From contig CM077024.1 in NCBI GenBank assembly GCA_039090855.1, positions 69,194,594 to 69,258,593 of the forward strand: DNA of 64,000 nucleotides. The letters run 5' to 3'. The notes under the pieces were generated by a model. It was not told the origin of the DNA. It was given only the letters and a program-made list of their open reading frames with translations, and ran no database searches. The DNA comes from Macrothele yani (lineage: Eukaryota; Arthropoda; Arachnida; Araneae; Macrothelidae). Shown here one piece after another: positions 44,020 to 55,860 of the stretch. Both the position numbers and the translations under genes were made by a program. The number at the start of each line of letters is the position of its first letter. The first letter of the stretch is position 1.

Positions 44020-47000
44020 TGTGAATGCCCTTGTCTATGAGCACCTCGCGGTGGATGTCAGTGATGTCCTCCTCCTTCAAGAGACTCGATGTTCAACTGA
44101 TACGCCGAAACACAGATGGCGGTCGTGGCCTTACACATTCTACCATGCGTACCGCCTATCGAGGTCTGGTGGCATTGCCGTCGGTGTACACCGTCGTTTA
44201 ATGCACCGTATCTCTTCTATTTCTGTCAATAACTTATATTCAGAATTATTGCAATGCCTTACTTTCTGTGTTGTTACTGTAACTTTTCATGTGTTTAATG
44301 TGTATATACCAACTGAAGAATCATATGTTGATCCACTTTTTCGGAGTCTTCGTGCAGCGTTTGTTGCCATTCCCTCCGGGGATTTTTTCATCATTGGAGG
44401 GGATTTTAACTGCACGGTGCAGCCCTCTGTAGACCGCTATTTGTCTCACGGAGAACACCGTGCATGTCTAGTCTCCAAGTTAACACAGTTTATTGCTGAT
44501 TTTAAGCTTGTTGACTCTTTTCGCCAGCTAAATCCTCAAGCCATTTCATTTACTTGGTGCAATTCCCTGACGCAGTTTTCTGCTGCCGCTCGATTGGACC
44601 GCATTTATGTTGTCACTTCTTTGATTCCCACTATTACTTCGGCACGGCACCTCCCTACAGTTTCCTCCAATCATAGCGCTGTGCCTCTATCTGTTAGTGT
44701 TTCCCCATCACCACCTTCGGCTCGTCGTGGATGGAGTTTGATGATACAATTTTACGAGATCGGTCTTTCTGCGATACAGTTGAGCAGTTCCTTGCCGCTA
44801 GGAAACCTCTGCTAGCTACTACTCCGAGTGCGCTGCGGCTGTAGCTCGACATTAAACAAGACCTTCTATTATTGGTACAACGCCTTTCATTTTCCATCAC
44901 TACCACTCGGGCGATGGCGATCAGCACTCTTCGGGGCTTGCTTTCGTCGTTACAAATGTCGAATCCACAGTATTCAGTAGTTCATGATGAACTACACGCT
45001 CACCTACAACCGCTTGCCCAACAAGCTGTGCGTCGACTTCGACTTCTGCTTCTATCTCCATCGACACAAGCCTTTAAAATTATTTCCAAGATGGAATCAT
45101 CGACACGAGGGTCAAGCTCACTTCGACATCTTCGCCTTCCTAACGGCTCCACCACGTTCGAGACATCTCTTATTCGCTCCCAAGTCCGTCACTTCTTTCA
45201 GGAGAAGTTCCGAGAGGTCGCGCAGGTTACTGATCTTTCTTCTCCCCTTCTCTCTTCTCTCCCTTAGGTCCCGCCTTCTCTGTGTGCTCCCCTCATTTCT
45301 GAGTTTTCTTTGCCTGAACTTCGAGAGTCGTTTTCCTGTCTGAACTCCCATGCCTCCCCGGGACCTGATGCTCTTCCGCTGTCCTTCTACCGTGCTTATC
45401 TTCCGTCCCTTCTACCTTTTCTTTCTGCTGGTTTTTCTTGTGCTCTTTCTTTTTCTGCGCTTCCCCCGGAATTTACAGTTGCTCATGTCATCCTCCTGCC
45501 GAAGAAGGGGGACCTCCTGAATCTGACAAATTGGCGCCCTATCTCCATCCTTAATATGGATTATAAATTTTTCACGAAACTCCTTTCTCGACGTCTTAAC
45601 TCTGTCTTTTCGTTTCTTGTTTCTCCCGACCAGTCATACACTGTGCCTGGTCGATGTATCGCTAACAACACTTCTTTTCTTCTTAATCTCAATTTTCTTG
45701 CTCGCAAACATTCAGAACCCCTAGATTTATTTAACATTGATCAACAGTCTGCTTTTGATAACGTTTCCCATGACTATCTCTCTGCTGTTCTAACCCATTT
45801 TGGCTTTCCTTCTATTTTTGTCTCTCTCCTTCTCAGTCTTTATCGGGGCGCTCATTTTCATGTTCGGGTGGCCTCATTTTTGACGGCACCCATCCCTTTA
45901 CAACGAGCAATCCGGCAGGGTAGCACCCTCTCAGGGCAACTCTTTGCCCTCGCATTTGAACCTTTCTTGATTGCCAGCCGTTCATCTCTTCTTTCTGCAT
46001 TGCCGTTGACCGTTTCTAGCACCAGGCATCACCGTTTCGTTGTTTCAGCCTATGCAGATGACGCCACTTTCTGTCTCCGACGAGATTAACAGTTTGATAT
46101 ACTACTTTTCACGTATCAACAGTATGCAGCTCTCTCTGGTGCATCCTTGAATGTGCTCAAGAGCACCGGGTTGTGGTGTGGGTCTTGGATGGACCGCATC
46201 GATGCCCCATGGGGTGCGGTGTGGTCCTCCTCGACCCAGAAAATTCTTGGCGCCCAGATTGGACATCCATTCACTTCTGGAATTATTACCTGGAATGGAC
46301 TCCTTCCTCGATTACAACGTTCAGCTGCGTTTATGGCGATTCACGCATTCTTTCGCATCTTACATTCAGAGAGCGCAAATTGTCCAGCGATACCTTCTAT
46401 CCCAGTGCTTGTTTTCTTGGAACTCATCGGTGTTTACCTCGGCTCGTCTCTCTACTCTCAACAGCATCTTCACTTCCGTGATTTAGTCAGCAAAGAATTT
46501 GGTTGCTGCTACGACTCTCACTCTTTCAGCTTCTTTGGGAGGAATTCGCCTACCGGATGTATGCCTTTACTACCGAGCCTTTCGCATCGTTTCATTCCTT
46601 CGCCTTCTTCTCACTCACTCTCCATCACTCTGCTCTACTTTTGATATTCTTATCTCTCTCCAAAATCCATCCTTTTCTTTTCTCTTATATCTTCGGATGG
46701 ACTCTTATCTTTTTTATTTTAATCAATTTAAACCCCTCATTACTCAAGCTCTAGCGTTCTTCCGCTCACCTCCACTTCTTCGCGCAACTCCCTCTACTAC
46801 TCATGATCTTCTTGCCGAACCACGTTACTTTTCGACTCTGATTCACCCTCCTGATCAACTCTACTTCATCTTCCCTCCTTGGGTCCGCTCCGGAATCTTA
46901 ACTTTTCAAGCTTCAGTTACTGCTGACCTCTCCTGGAAGCCCCTTTCCTCTCTCTTCCCCGCTTCTACTCCCCTACTGGAGGAAGATTATGATCTCCTTC

Positions 47001-47776
47001 GTTCTACTCTTTGTTCTCTCTTCTCTTCCCTTGTTTCTGATTCTGGTCTCATCTCTGTTTCTGGTCCTAGCCTCTCTATTCCTTTCTTTCTTCCTCTTCG
47101 TGCCTCTGTTGCCCCCATTTCTTCTTTTTCCACAGGTTCGATCTATACTCTTCTCAGCGCACCCCTTGCTATTCCCCACCCACTCCCGGATGTTTCTTTG
47201 CTTTCTTTGACAATCTGGTCTGCATCTTCTTCGCCGCTCTCCTCCCCGCTGGAGCCTAACCTTCAATAGCGGTTTCTCCACCGTCGGCTTCCCGTTCCTT
47301 CCTCTCTCTTTCGTATGTCTATTTCTTCTACTTCACTCTGTAATTTTTGTGGTTCTGAAGGCGATGTTCCACACGTTTATTGTCACTGTCCCATTCTGTT
47401 ACCGCTGCTTCATACTGCTTTTCGTCTTGCTGTCATTATTTGTTCCAGGGATCTTCCTTTCCAATCATATCCATGGCTACTTCTCACTAAGCATCCTCCT
47501 ACTAAACTACCGTATGCTTCTGCCTACCTATTCGTCTTTGTGAAGCATGTTATTCATCTTTACCGCCTTTCTATACGATCCCGTTCTGCCACACCTAGCA
47601 TCCTTTCTGCAGGTGCAGCTCTGCGGAAGATTTTTCGGAATCGCATCTTGGCTCGTCTCCGGCTGGAGTACTTCGCAGCGTCCACCCCCCAATCTCTGGC
47701 ATCCTTCCGGTCTGCCTGGGTGCAGGAAACCGGGTGGTTCCGAGTTGACGAGTCGACGCTGTATCTTTCGTGTTAA
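43982..47776 (+). pseudogene. Tx1/L1-like ORF2: endonuclease and reverse transcriptase
   Basis: Endonuclease: TTFNCRGFATPDVNALVYEH, LLLQETRCS, GGDFNCTVQPSVDRYL, ARLDRIYV, and SNHSAV where SDH is usual. After a frameshift near 44735 comes a linker, then RT: SPGPDALPLSFYRA, TNWRPISILNMDYKFFTKLL (typical of the L1/Tx1 group), LFNIDQQSAFDNVSHDYL (motif A), IRQGSTLSGQLFALAFEPFL (B), VSAYADDATFCL (C), SGASLNVLKSTGLWCG. Downstream are GGIRLPDVCLYYRAF and a C-terminal CNFCGSEGDVPHVYCHC motif. Stops: TAG 45265-45267, TAA 46087-46089, TAG 47267-47269; a second frameshift near 46500. Pseudogene, but every domain is in place. Confidence 0.88.
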
Positions 47777-50264
47777 TTGCGTTGTGCTTTCTCCTCTTAC
47801 TTTTCCATGTGCCTTTTGGGACACAGCGTATATTTATAATTATATTTTGTTTGATCTGCATTTCTTTGTGTCTGTTCTCTCAAATATCAGGGTATGTAGT
47901 TGCCCACCGTGGTGTGCCTTTTTTGGCATGCGTTTTGCGAATTGCTAACTCATGTGACTCGTTTTCTTTTGTTCGGGTACAGGTTTGTACCCGAATCTAA
48001 GCTGCATGTACCACTTTTTTCATTTTCTTCCTGGTGTTTTATGATATATATGTACCACATCTCCTTCTGGTCACCTTATTGCTGTCAATAGGCGTGGTAT
48101 TGTTGGTTGCCTGTAATTGTATGCTGTTGTAACCTATCTTCATTGTACATAATTTCTGACATTGTCACTTTTTTTCGCACCTTGGATTGTTATGTGCCCT
48201 GTTTATTGTAAATTGTTCGTCCATTACTTCTTTTTCCCTACTGTTATGTGAGACAGCGAAGGTCTGTTCTCTATGCTTGTAATTTATATAGCATGCTCAT
48301 TGTGTATATTCATACTGAAGTTTTACATTGTTCCTGTTCACTGGACCATTGTACTGTGCATTATGTAGTGTTATGCAACGAGGAACAGCGTTTGCTGGTT
48401 CGTACCTCTCACTCGAATGTTCTGTTTCCCTGTGTACCCAGTGTGCTTATTCCTTGTTTTTCTTCCCAGTCATGTATTATTTGGCTTATCACAGGGTTTA
48501 TGTTCGAGTCCAAAGTTCCCGGACTCTCGTTCCCCTGTTGTATTTGTGTTATGTGAACGTGACCTCGCTGCACACTTTTCACGCTCTCCGATCTGTTTGA
48601 GTTGGTGAAAGCTCATTGACCTGTAAATACTGTATCATTTTATACGATTTTCTTTATCATGCTTTCGCCGATTAACGCGAGCGTTGTGCTTCTTTTTTTC
48701 GCACTCGCTTGCGGTGTTCATCACGGATAAGCTGATAATGTGTACCGTGTTGTTCATGCCTTGTTCTTGTTATTGTGTTTCTTGAATATGTACAGCTTTT
48801 TCGGTTTTCTTGTATGTACACAGTGTACGCTTCTTCGGCATTTCTGTTGGTACTTGTTCATCTGTGATTCTTTTGTCCTCGGTTGAGTCCTGGGTCATTA
48901 ACTTTTATATCAAGGTTAATTTTTGTGAATTCAGCATATCACTAGGTGTGAGTGGTCACAGGGTTTATGTTCGAGTCCCACGTTATTGGACTCTTGTTCC
49001 CCTTATGTCTTTGTGCTAAGTGAACGTCACCCTGCCGCATACTTTTTCACGTTCTTCGATTTGTCTCAGTTGGTGATAGCTCATTGACCTGTAAATGCTG
49101 TATTATTTTACACAATTTTTCCTTATGCTTTCGCCGGTTCCCGCGATCCTTGTGTTTCTACTTTTAGCACTCGCTTGCAAGGTTTTATCACTGTTACATT
49201 GCTTACGTGTACCGTGTTGGTTATGCCTCGTGCTCGATACCGTGTTTAATGGATATATTCAGCTTTTTATTTTTCTTGTATGCATATTGTACTTTTTCTT
49301 CAGCATTTCTGTTGGTACTAGTTCCTTTGTGATTCCTTGGTCCTCGGTTGAGCCCAGGGACTCTATACATTTTGTATCAACGTTGATTTTTGTGAATTGA
49401 GCTTCCCATCAAGCGTGAGTTGTAATTTTATTGTTCTGTTTTTCTTTAGTTGGCGCTTGCCATTCACCTATAGTGTGTATCATGTAACTTACCGTAATGT
49501 GCGTTAATTCTCTGATACTGTGCTTGCTGTCATTATCAACTATCTCTCACGCGCATTTTCCCTGTTCTCAGTGCACCGTGCTATTTGTACTTCTTGTTTG
49601 TTATGTATCCCTGATGTGCCCCGGGGGTTTTGCACTTGCGTTTTTGGCTTTTTGTATAGTTTCTTCCAACCTCGTGCGACTTTTGTTCGAGTCGGTGTCA
49701 TTGGGCTCATATTTATTTGTACCGTTTTATGAATTATGCGTGATGCTATATTGTTCCTTTATGTTTTTCCCTCTATGTTCTTGAGTGGTGCTGTCCGTTC
49801 CCTTGTAGATCTGTTTTCTCATTGTTTAGCGTCGCTCAGTGTGGCACGCCTTGATCTTGTCTTCAGAATCACTCACTGGAGTGGTATTAAAGTGAATTTT
49901 CCCGGGTTTGTTGCGCGCTGTTGGTGTACATTGCTTACTGTATTTATCGTTTCTATTTCTGGTTTTCCTGATTGTTAATAGAGTTCCGTGTTGGAACTTT
50001 TCTGTTGTTATCTGTTCCTCGATTACTCCTGGCTATTGCCAGTGCCAATTGTAATTACTTTCCTGTACTTCGCTGTCTCTATGTATTGTGCATTTTACCA
50101 CCTTGTTGTGGATTTTAGCATTTTTCATATTATTTTGGCCGGCGTAGCCGCATTCATCTGTTGATATTGTCATTACTTTAATTCATTGTTTAATTATTAT
50201 TTTTCTCACTTTGTGGTGCTTCTGTATTCTTTTATGCCCAAGAGTTCAATAAAATTTGTTAATA
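47777..50264 (+). other. Long pyrimidine-rich 3' UTR of the Tx1/L1-like LINE
   Basis: 2.5 kb without a credible frame, T/C-rich on the plus strand. It contains a tandem duplication (next entry) and ends in an A/T-rich tail. Confidence 0.65.
48480..49420 (+). repeat. Tandem duplication of ~468 bp in the LINE 3' UTR
   Basis: Copy 1 (48484-48950) and copy 2 (48952-49420) share CACAGGGTTTATGTTCGAGT, AGCTCATTGACCTGTAAAT, TGCTTTCGCCG, GTGTACCGTGTTG, GCATTTCTGTTGGTACT and TCCTCGGTTGAG in the same order. Moderately diverged. A weaker third relic (TTTTGTTCGAGTCGGTGTCA) lies at 49681. Confidence 0.88.
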
Positions 50265-51087
50265 CTCAGGAGAGTCGTTATAGATAATCAACGGAGTAAT
50301 GCACAAGACCTCAGTGTACAGGTGACTAAAATGCTGGAACCTCGGTATGTGCACGTACTATTCGTAGAGAACTTCATTCCATGGGTTACCGTGGTCCTGC
50401 GGCTGCTTGCTCATAAGCCTTTCATTTCCACTCGAAATGATATTCGTCCTTTAGCCTGTTGTAAAGAACATTTATCGTGGACCGTAAATCAATGCAAACG
50501 GGTCCTATGGGCCGGTGAATCCAGATACACGATCCATCAGTCTGATGGCCATGTGTGGGTATTGCGGCAGCCAGGGGTACGCTATTTACCAAACTGTACT
50601 GTTCCTACGGTCAAGTTTGGAGCTGGCAGTGTACTCGTGTGTGGGTGTTTTTCGTGGTATGGTCCGGCCCATTGGTTATCGTGGACAAACCTGTTAACCA
50701 GCACGTATACCTCGATATTCTGGACAATTATATCTTACCAAACATGTGGCGATACTATGGAACCGAGCCTTGTTGGTACCAGCAGGATAATACACCAAGC
50801 CATAAAGCAAGGACTGTTACGGCGTGGTTTGACAATAATTCCGTATCGTGTGTGGACTGGCCAGCACAGAGCCCTGATCTTAATCCCATCGGGCACTTAT
50901 GGGATGAATTAGAGTGCCGCATAAAACGTTTGGAACCAAGGCCTACTACTAAGCAACAGTTAGCGGCAGCGTTATGTACTGAATGGAAGCGTATACCTAT
51001 CGCTGTGTTCCAAAACCTTGTCCAAAGCATGTCTCGAAGGGTCAGTGTATGCATTAAGGCCAAAGGTGGACCGACACCTTACGAATT
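50265..51087 (+). pseudogene. Tc1-like transposase, 3' part after the LINE
   Basis: RRVVIDNQRSNAQDLSVQVT continues the second DNA-binding domain. The first catalytic motif reads VLWAGESRYTIHQSDG, with G in place of D. After a shift near 50680, YQQDNTPSHKAR keeps the second D. The third motif reads LNPIGHLWDELE, with G in place of E. The normal end KGGPTPY is followed by GAA instead of a stop, so the frame runs on to 51169. Confidence 0.87.
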
Positions 51088-51153
51088 TATGTTAATAAAT
51101 GCTATGTTGTGTTTCTCTTCTAGGTGTCTGGTGACTTTTTTCAATATAGTGTA

Positions 51154-51739
51154 TATTATATATATATGACTAAAATCATAATTATAATCGGTAAGTATAC
51201 ATACAAGTAACGAGAACATATTCACAGTAGTTGTGCCGGTGGTTCCGTTTACTCTTTAGCGTTCGGTATCATCAGTATCGTTGTTATCCTAGCTATTTGC
51301 CAGTTAAAGTGAATTAAAATTCCAAGATGTTAAAAATATTAGATTAAAATCATAATTATAATCTTCAGGAATACAAAAAGTAATAAAAATATCATCACCG
51401 TCGATGTTACGAAACTTTTTTTCTCCTTAGCTTTTCGTATCGTTATCGCTGTCGCCGTTTACTGTTGAAAGTTACTTGAAATTCAAAAAAGTTTAAAATA
51501 TTAGATTAAAACAATAATTGCGATCTCTAGAATTTCATAAAGTAACAGACATATTTTTGCTACCGATTTTACGCTACTTCTTTTAACACCTTAGCTTTCG
51601 GTATCATGATAGACTTCGCTGCTTGCTAACTTGCATAATTTGGGGCATTTCTTCATAAAAGTAATAAAGGGAGAGAGTTGTAAAGCATAAAGAAATTTAA
51701 GGAATGTGAGAATTTCATCATCCTGGAACGGGAACGATA
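51154..51739. other. No recognisable feature
   Basis: AT-rich. Weak internal repetition (AGATTAAAATCATAATTATAA at 51341-51361 and AGATTAAAACAATAATTGCGA at 51502-51522). Confidence 0.4.
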
Positions 51740-51815
51740 TCATTGTCCTGGGTCGTGTAATGGTTAGCATATTCGAACGCAAATCGAGAGATGCGAGTTC
51801 GTTTTCTATTCCAGG
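51740..51815 (+). ncRNA. tRNA-like pseudogene or SINE head (family B), copy 2
   Basis: TCCTGGGTCGTGTAATGGTT (A box) with AGCAT, and a degenerate B box (GCGAGTTCGTTTTC). The ends TCCTGG and CCAGGA pair as an acceptor stem. Related to 13987-14066. Confidence 0.5.
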
Positions 51816-52315
51816 ACGAAACAATTTTGACATTTCTGTTGTTATGTTACATGGAAAAAAGAGCTTGATTTATGTCAGTATTAATTATTCCATGTATTTC
51901 AACTTGATATAAATTTAAGGAATGGATGCTATTAACCAACGAAAATCTTAAACAAAAGAAATTTTAATAACGGAACCACTTTTAAGACCCGTATTTTTTT
52001 TAACAAACACATTTATAACATAAAATATTTGCTTTATCTTAATAAGCAAAAGTTACGTACAAGTTCCTATATATTTTAATAAAACTATTGTACTTGCATA
52101 GTTTTTTAACAGTTGCGTGTAACCCTCAACTTGGCGAACGTAGCTGTAGTCTCTAGAATGCTGTCACTAGCAGGAGAATTTTGGAATTATTGATGTTTGG
52201 GTAACACAAAGTAAAAAAATAATGATAGTTCAAGTCAACCAGTTCCCTCGGGTGATGATACTTTTTTCAGTCTTTAACATAATGAAAAATTATAATATAT
52301 TCAGATATTGTGTTT
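51816..52315. other. No recognisable feature
   Basis: AT-rich, no signal. Confidence 0.45.
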
Positions 52316-52506
52316 CAGGGTTTAACGACAGCCATGAACAACCCTTAACGATAGAGTCGCCTGTCCCTAATTTAGAGAGACTGGTTCCAGAGAGGGAACA
52401 ATACCATGAAGTAAGTGCCCACTTCCCTCATTCAGAAATCGAACAAAGATCCAATTCGGACGAATAGCTAGAAGTGCACGCCACTTGCCACTTAGCCACT
52501 GGAGAG
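52316..52506 (-). mobile_element. Degraded SINE (family A)
   Basis: Minus-strand copy with tail GGGTTTAACGACAGCC and middle CCTGTCCCTAATTTAGAG. The B box is damaged (AGAAATCGAACAAAGATCC). Confidence 0.65.
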
Positions 52507-52552
52507 GCATACCATATTTCAATAAGAAAAATAATTACTATAACATTTTTTA

Positions 52553-52746
52553 TTGGAGGTTTAATTACCACCGTGAGCAAATCAATGGGCTATAAGCAGT
52601 CACCCGTCCCTAATTTAGGGCCACTGGTCCCAGGGAAGGAAGAAAACCAGTGCCGTAAGACAAACACAACATCCATGCCTCACCGGAATTCGAACCCGAA
52701 CCGCTTTCGAACTAATGATCAAAAGCCATCTCTTAGACCACTGCGG
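52553..52746 (-). mobile_element. SINE (family A)
   Basis: Minus-strand copy, 50 bp from the previous one: TTGGAGGTTTAATTACCACC tail, TCCCTAATTTAGGGCCACTG middle, B box GGAATTCGAACCCGAACC (reversed). Confidence 0.82.
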
Positions 52747-52835
52747 CAAACGTTTGATCCACATTATGTACATTTTGAACAAACCCAATTTCGTTGAGCT
52801 TTGCTTTAATCGAAAAATTGAAAACGGAAGTTTGA

Positions 52836-52861
52836 CAAAAAAAAAAAAAAAAAAAAAAAAT
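52836..52861 (+). repeat. Poly-A run
   Basis: About 22-25 consecutive A. Confidence 0.9.
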
Positions 52862-52963
52862 CTGCAGATAAATTATTTTTATTGAAAGGCATCATTGGAT
52901 CAATAACGGCAGTTTTTTGTCATAGTCAACGATGCTCAGCGAGACTGGAAAATACTTTATTTA

Positions 52964-54378
52964 CTCTTACGGACAATGAAATTTGGGCACCAAGAAGAAA
53001 GCATCGGATTGAACTGAAATTCTATGGAGTTAATTATACAGATGAATAATACACATGATGGTAAAAACAGAGCTGCAAGACAATTACAGAGAGATCTGTG
53101 GCACGCAGCCCAGTCATCTTCAATATCGCATCGCACCGCCTCGTAAGACAATACATGCTGCAATACGGTCCGGCATGAAGGCGAACATACGCTTGATGTT
53201 GTCCTGCGGAAGACTGGCCCACACGTGTTGGAGGATGTGCTTCTAATCCTGGATTGTGCAGCACGGCGGCACCCGGCGTTTCAAGTGGTTCCACACATGC
53301 TCGATAGGGAACATCTCCGGGGAGCGGGCAGGCCATGGAAGTGTCTGGATAAGACGTAGGCAGTCCTGGTTAACCCGAGCCGTGTGCGGGCGGGCATTAT
53401 CCTGATGGTATAGCGCACCTGGAATCTCGGCCAAGAATGGGTGCGCATGGGGCCGTAGGATCTCAAACACTTACCGCTGGCCCGCCAATGATCCACGTAC
53501 AACTGCTACAGCTGACCGTCGTAGGCATTGGTTCTGCAAACAATAAAGCCTGCAGTGGGGGAGGTGTGGCGCTTGATAACGAGGTTGGGATTGCGCCGTT
53601 GACCTGGAGACCTCCACACCTGGACACCATGGTAGTCTGTCCCCAAAACGAAGCAGCATTCATCGCTAAACACCACGCGTCGCCAGTCTGTGGAGTTCCG
53701 CGTCGTTCTGGCCTGGCACCATTGCACACGGAGCCGGCGATGTTCCGGTGTTAATGGCAGCAAACGTAAGGGGCACTGGGATCGCAGATTCCCTTCCGCG
53801 AGACGTCGGGAAATGGTTCGTGGGCACACAGGGGTCACTACATCTGCTTGTATGGTGGACCGGGTCCCCGTGGGATCAGTTTGTGCCTGGCGCACGATCC
53901 GTCGATCCTCACTACCGGTAGTTCTCCTGGTCCGTTTGGACCCGCTCCGACGCGTGGCAGTGCCGTCACGTGTCCACTGCTCCCAACATAGTCGGACGGT
54001 ATGGCAGAACGATCCAGGTGGCGGGCTATACGGCGCGCCGACCACCCTGCGGTTTTCAGCCTGATGATCAGGGCTCTCTCAAAGACCGTGTCCGTAAGTT
54101 GCGTAAATCGACGGGGGGGGGCGTCTACCCGGCATTCCTGTCAATCTGTAACTCTTGCTTGTGTAGGCCGGTGCCTTTCGTTTTCATGGGGCATTGACTA
54201 CACGCCCGTTTATAAAGCTGCTGGTTCGTGCTTGCAGCGCCACCACGAGGTGTGCGGTCATGCGCACCAGCACCAAACGTGAATTATTTGCATACATGCA
54301 CACACTCTATCTATTTGCAAAGTTTCGCGGTTGTAGCATGTTTTCTTCTAGGTGCTCAAATTTCATTGTCTGTCAGTG
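52964..54378 (-). mobile_element. Tc1-like DNA transposon, 1415 bp
   Basis: Ends CTCTTACGGACAATGAAATT (left) and, reversed, CACTGACAGACAATGAAATT (right), then TGGGCACC / TGAGCACC. TA at 52962-52963 and 54379-54380. Confidence 0.88.
53120..54145 (-). pseudogene. Tc1-like transposase, frameshifted
   Basis: N-terminal piece FERALIIRLKTAGWSARRIA (helix-turn-helix) shifts near 54000 into VRLCWEQWTRDGTATRRSGS and the second binding domain (CPRTISRRLAEGNLRSQ). Catalytic region: VVFSDECCFVLGTD (first D), a shift near 53500, ALYHQDNARPHTARVNQDCL (second D), EMFPIEHVWNHLKRR (E). A TAG (53245-53247) precedes KHILQHVWASLPQDNIKRMF, and the end is RGGAMRY-TGA (53120-53122). All three acids persist; the frame is broken in at least three places. 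Related to the 3876 and 6541 elements. Confidence 0.85.
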
Positions 54379-54380
54379 TA

Positions 54381-54899
54381 CTTTTGGCGAAACTTATTTG
54401 CTCAAGTGCATTTTTTTCTGCTTTCATGAATCATCTGCGCTTGTACATAACAGCATGATTTTGTGGTAGCACCTGTGTAAAATTCTGGAAAGATAACACC
54501 GAATTTTCGGTTTTAATGAGCACGTCTTTTAAATCTTTTCCGACGCGAATAAAATTTTTTAAAGCTATTCATTGTCAATGGAACCAGTTAGAAAAAATAA
54601 CAACCAGATTTCTGCAATTCACAAATAGAAACAATTGCTTACTCCCATTAGCTGCTGAAAAGTATGTTACGAAAAGTAACAAATTGTGCACAAAATGTTT
54701 CTCGTAACACAAAAGAGAGAACAGAGAAATCTTTTTCAAATCGAACAATTGAAAAAAAAACATATAGAAGGAAACATGATATAAATCTAGGTCCTCTAGT
54801 GAAAGACTTTTGCATAATAAAAAGTTTAAAATATTCGAAAATCACTGTTCATAGCAAAAGCTATGCTAAGGAAAACATTTTTCAAGTACGTCTTCTGGA
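54381..54899. other. No recognisable feature
   Basis: AT-rich. The 165-codon frame at 54664-55161 is Lys-rich and lies in repeat-like DNA; I do not trust it as a gene. Confidence 0.4.
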
Positions 54900-55860
54900 A
54901 TCGGAGGTAGCGAAAAAAGTTGTTGACATTTACACCACTACCTGGAAAGCTGTGCCATATTTAAAGAAGAAAATGTTTTCCATCTTTACTGTGGCAAATG
55001 ACATACAATGGAAAAAGAAATTTTTCAATAAGATTCTTAGAAGCAGAGATACAGATGCAAACAGTAGTACAAAAATACCACCTAGCGACAGAATTGCGAG
55101 CTACAAAAACTCCATAGGTCCAGACATATCATTCGCAAAAGTGAATGGCATCCAGTGGTAAAACTCCTTTTGAAATTGTGCATTTAGGCGCTTACATATC
55201 GAGAAAATCAGACTAAACATTTGCTGCCCCTAGCGGGAAAGTTATGCATTATTTTGAGCAGGAAATACCCACAAGTCTTCCATAGTTAGTAGTATCTGAC
55301 TATAAAAGAATTTTTTTTAACCTGATTTTTAAGCGCGCAGATATTGCTGCAAATGTACTGTAAACAGAAAAGTGAACTTACGCTGTGCAGTGGCACACAT
55401 CTACGCTAAAAAAAGTGAATTATATGCAAAACATTTCGCACCCAAAACGCTCTCCGAAAGTGAAATATCGACAGAAATAAAATATACATGTACGTTCCTG
55501 GAGGAAAACCTATGGGTTATATTAAGCATAAGATATTCTCAAAAGGGTTTTCGTGGTGAGCAGCATCTTGCCCCAAAAAGATTTTCTAAATCGAGTTTTC
55601 TGGAGCGCAGATATGTCAACAAGTATACCCAAAATAGTTTTTGTTATAAATGGTGTTGAATGAAAGAAAGATTTTTTCGATCAGATTTTTAGAGGCAATT
55701 GTATGGAATAAAATATATTTTGAAATCGATAGCATCTGCATTTATTCCCTCTAGTGGCGAGGTTATGCATCGTAAAAAAACTGAATCATTCTCGAGTTTT
55801 ACCCTTCCCAATGCAAAAATAATTTTAAAATCTGTCTAACGGTTGGAAAGATATGGTGTT
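54900..55860 (+). repeat. Decayed repeat region
   Basis: Loose motif families recur: GCCCCTAGCGGGAAAGTTATG (55225), CCTCTAGTGGCGAGGTTATG (55748), with CCTAGCGACAGAATTG (55081) a weaker relative; and TTTTTAAGCGCGCAGATATT (55324), TTTTCTGGAGCGCAGATATG (55595). Spacing is irregular; it looks like an old satellite or several decayed copies of one repeat. Confidence 0.45.

Larger units (their letters stand above)
42356..50264 (+). mobile_element. Tx1/L1-like non-LTR retrotransposon, ~7.9 kb
   Basis: Inserted within the transposase gene; CTCAG at 42351-42355 and 50265-50269 is a short target duplication or shared target. It has a 5' region of about 210 bp, ORF1 with one CCHC knuckle, ORF2 with endonuclease, RT and a C-terminal Cys/His motif, and an unusually long pyrimidine-rich 3' UTR (47777-50264) ending CAATAAAATTTGTTAATA. 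It appears full length. Confidence 0.88.
41993..51151 (+). mobile_element. Tc1-like element split by a Tx1/L1-like LINE
   Basis: Ends CACTATATTGACAAAAGTCC (left) and, reversed, CACTATATTGAAAAAAGTCA (right), with TA at 41991-41992 and 51152-51153. Removing the LINE leaves about 1.25 kb. Confidence 0.9.

Noticed and set aside
46973..47281. Arg-rich 102-codon minus frame
   Set aside because: Antisense shadow of the pyrimidine-rich LINE ORF2 region.
52836..52861. Poly-A as a processed pseudogene tail
   Set aside because: No upstream gene-like sequence or target duplication was found; the SINE next to it is on the other strand.
54664..55161. 165-codon Lys-rich plus frame as a gene
   Set aside because: Lies in decayed repeat-like DNA, has no recognisable domain, and its composition follows the A-rich strand.
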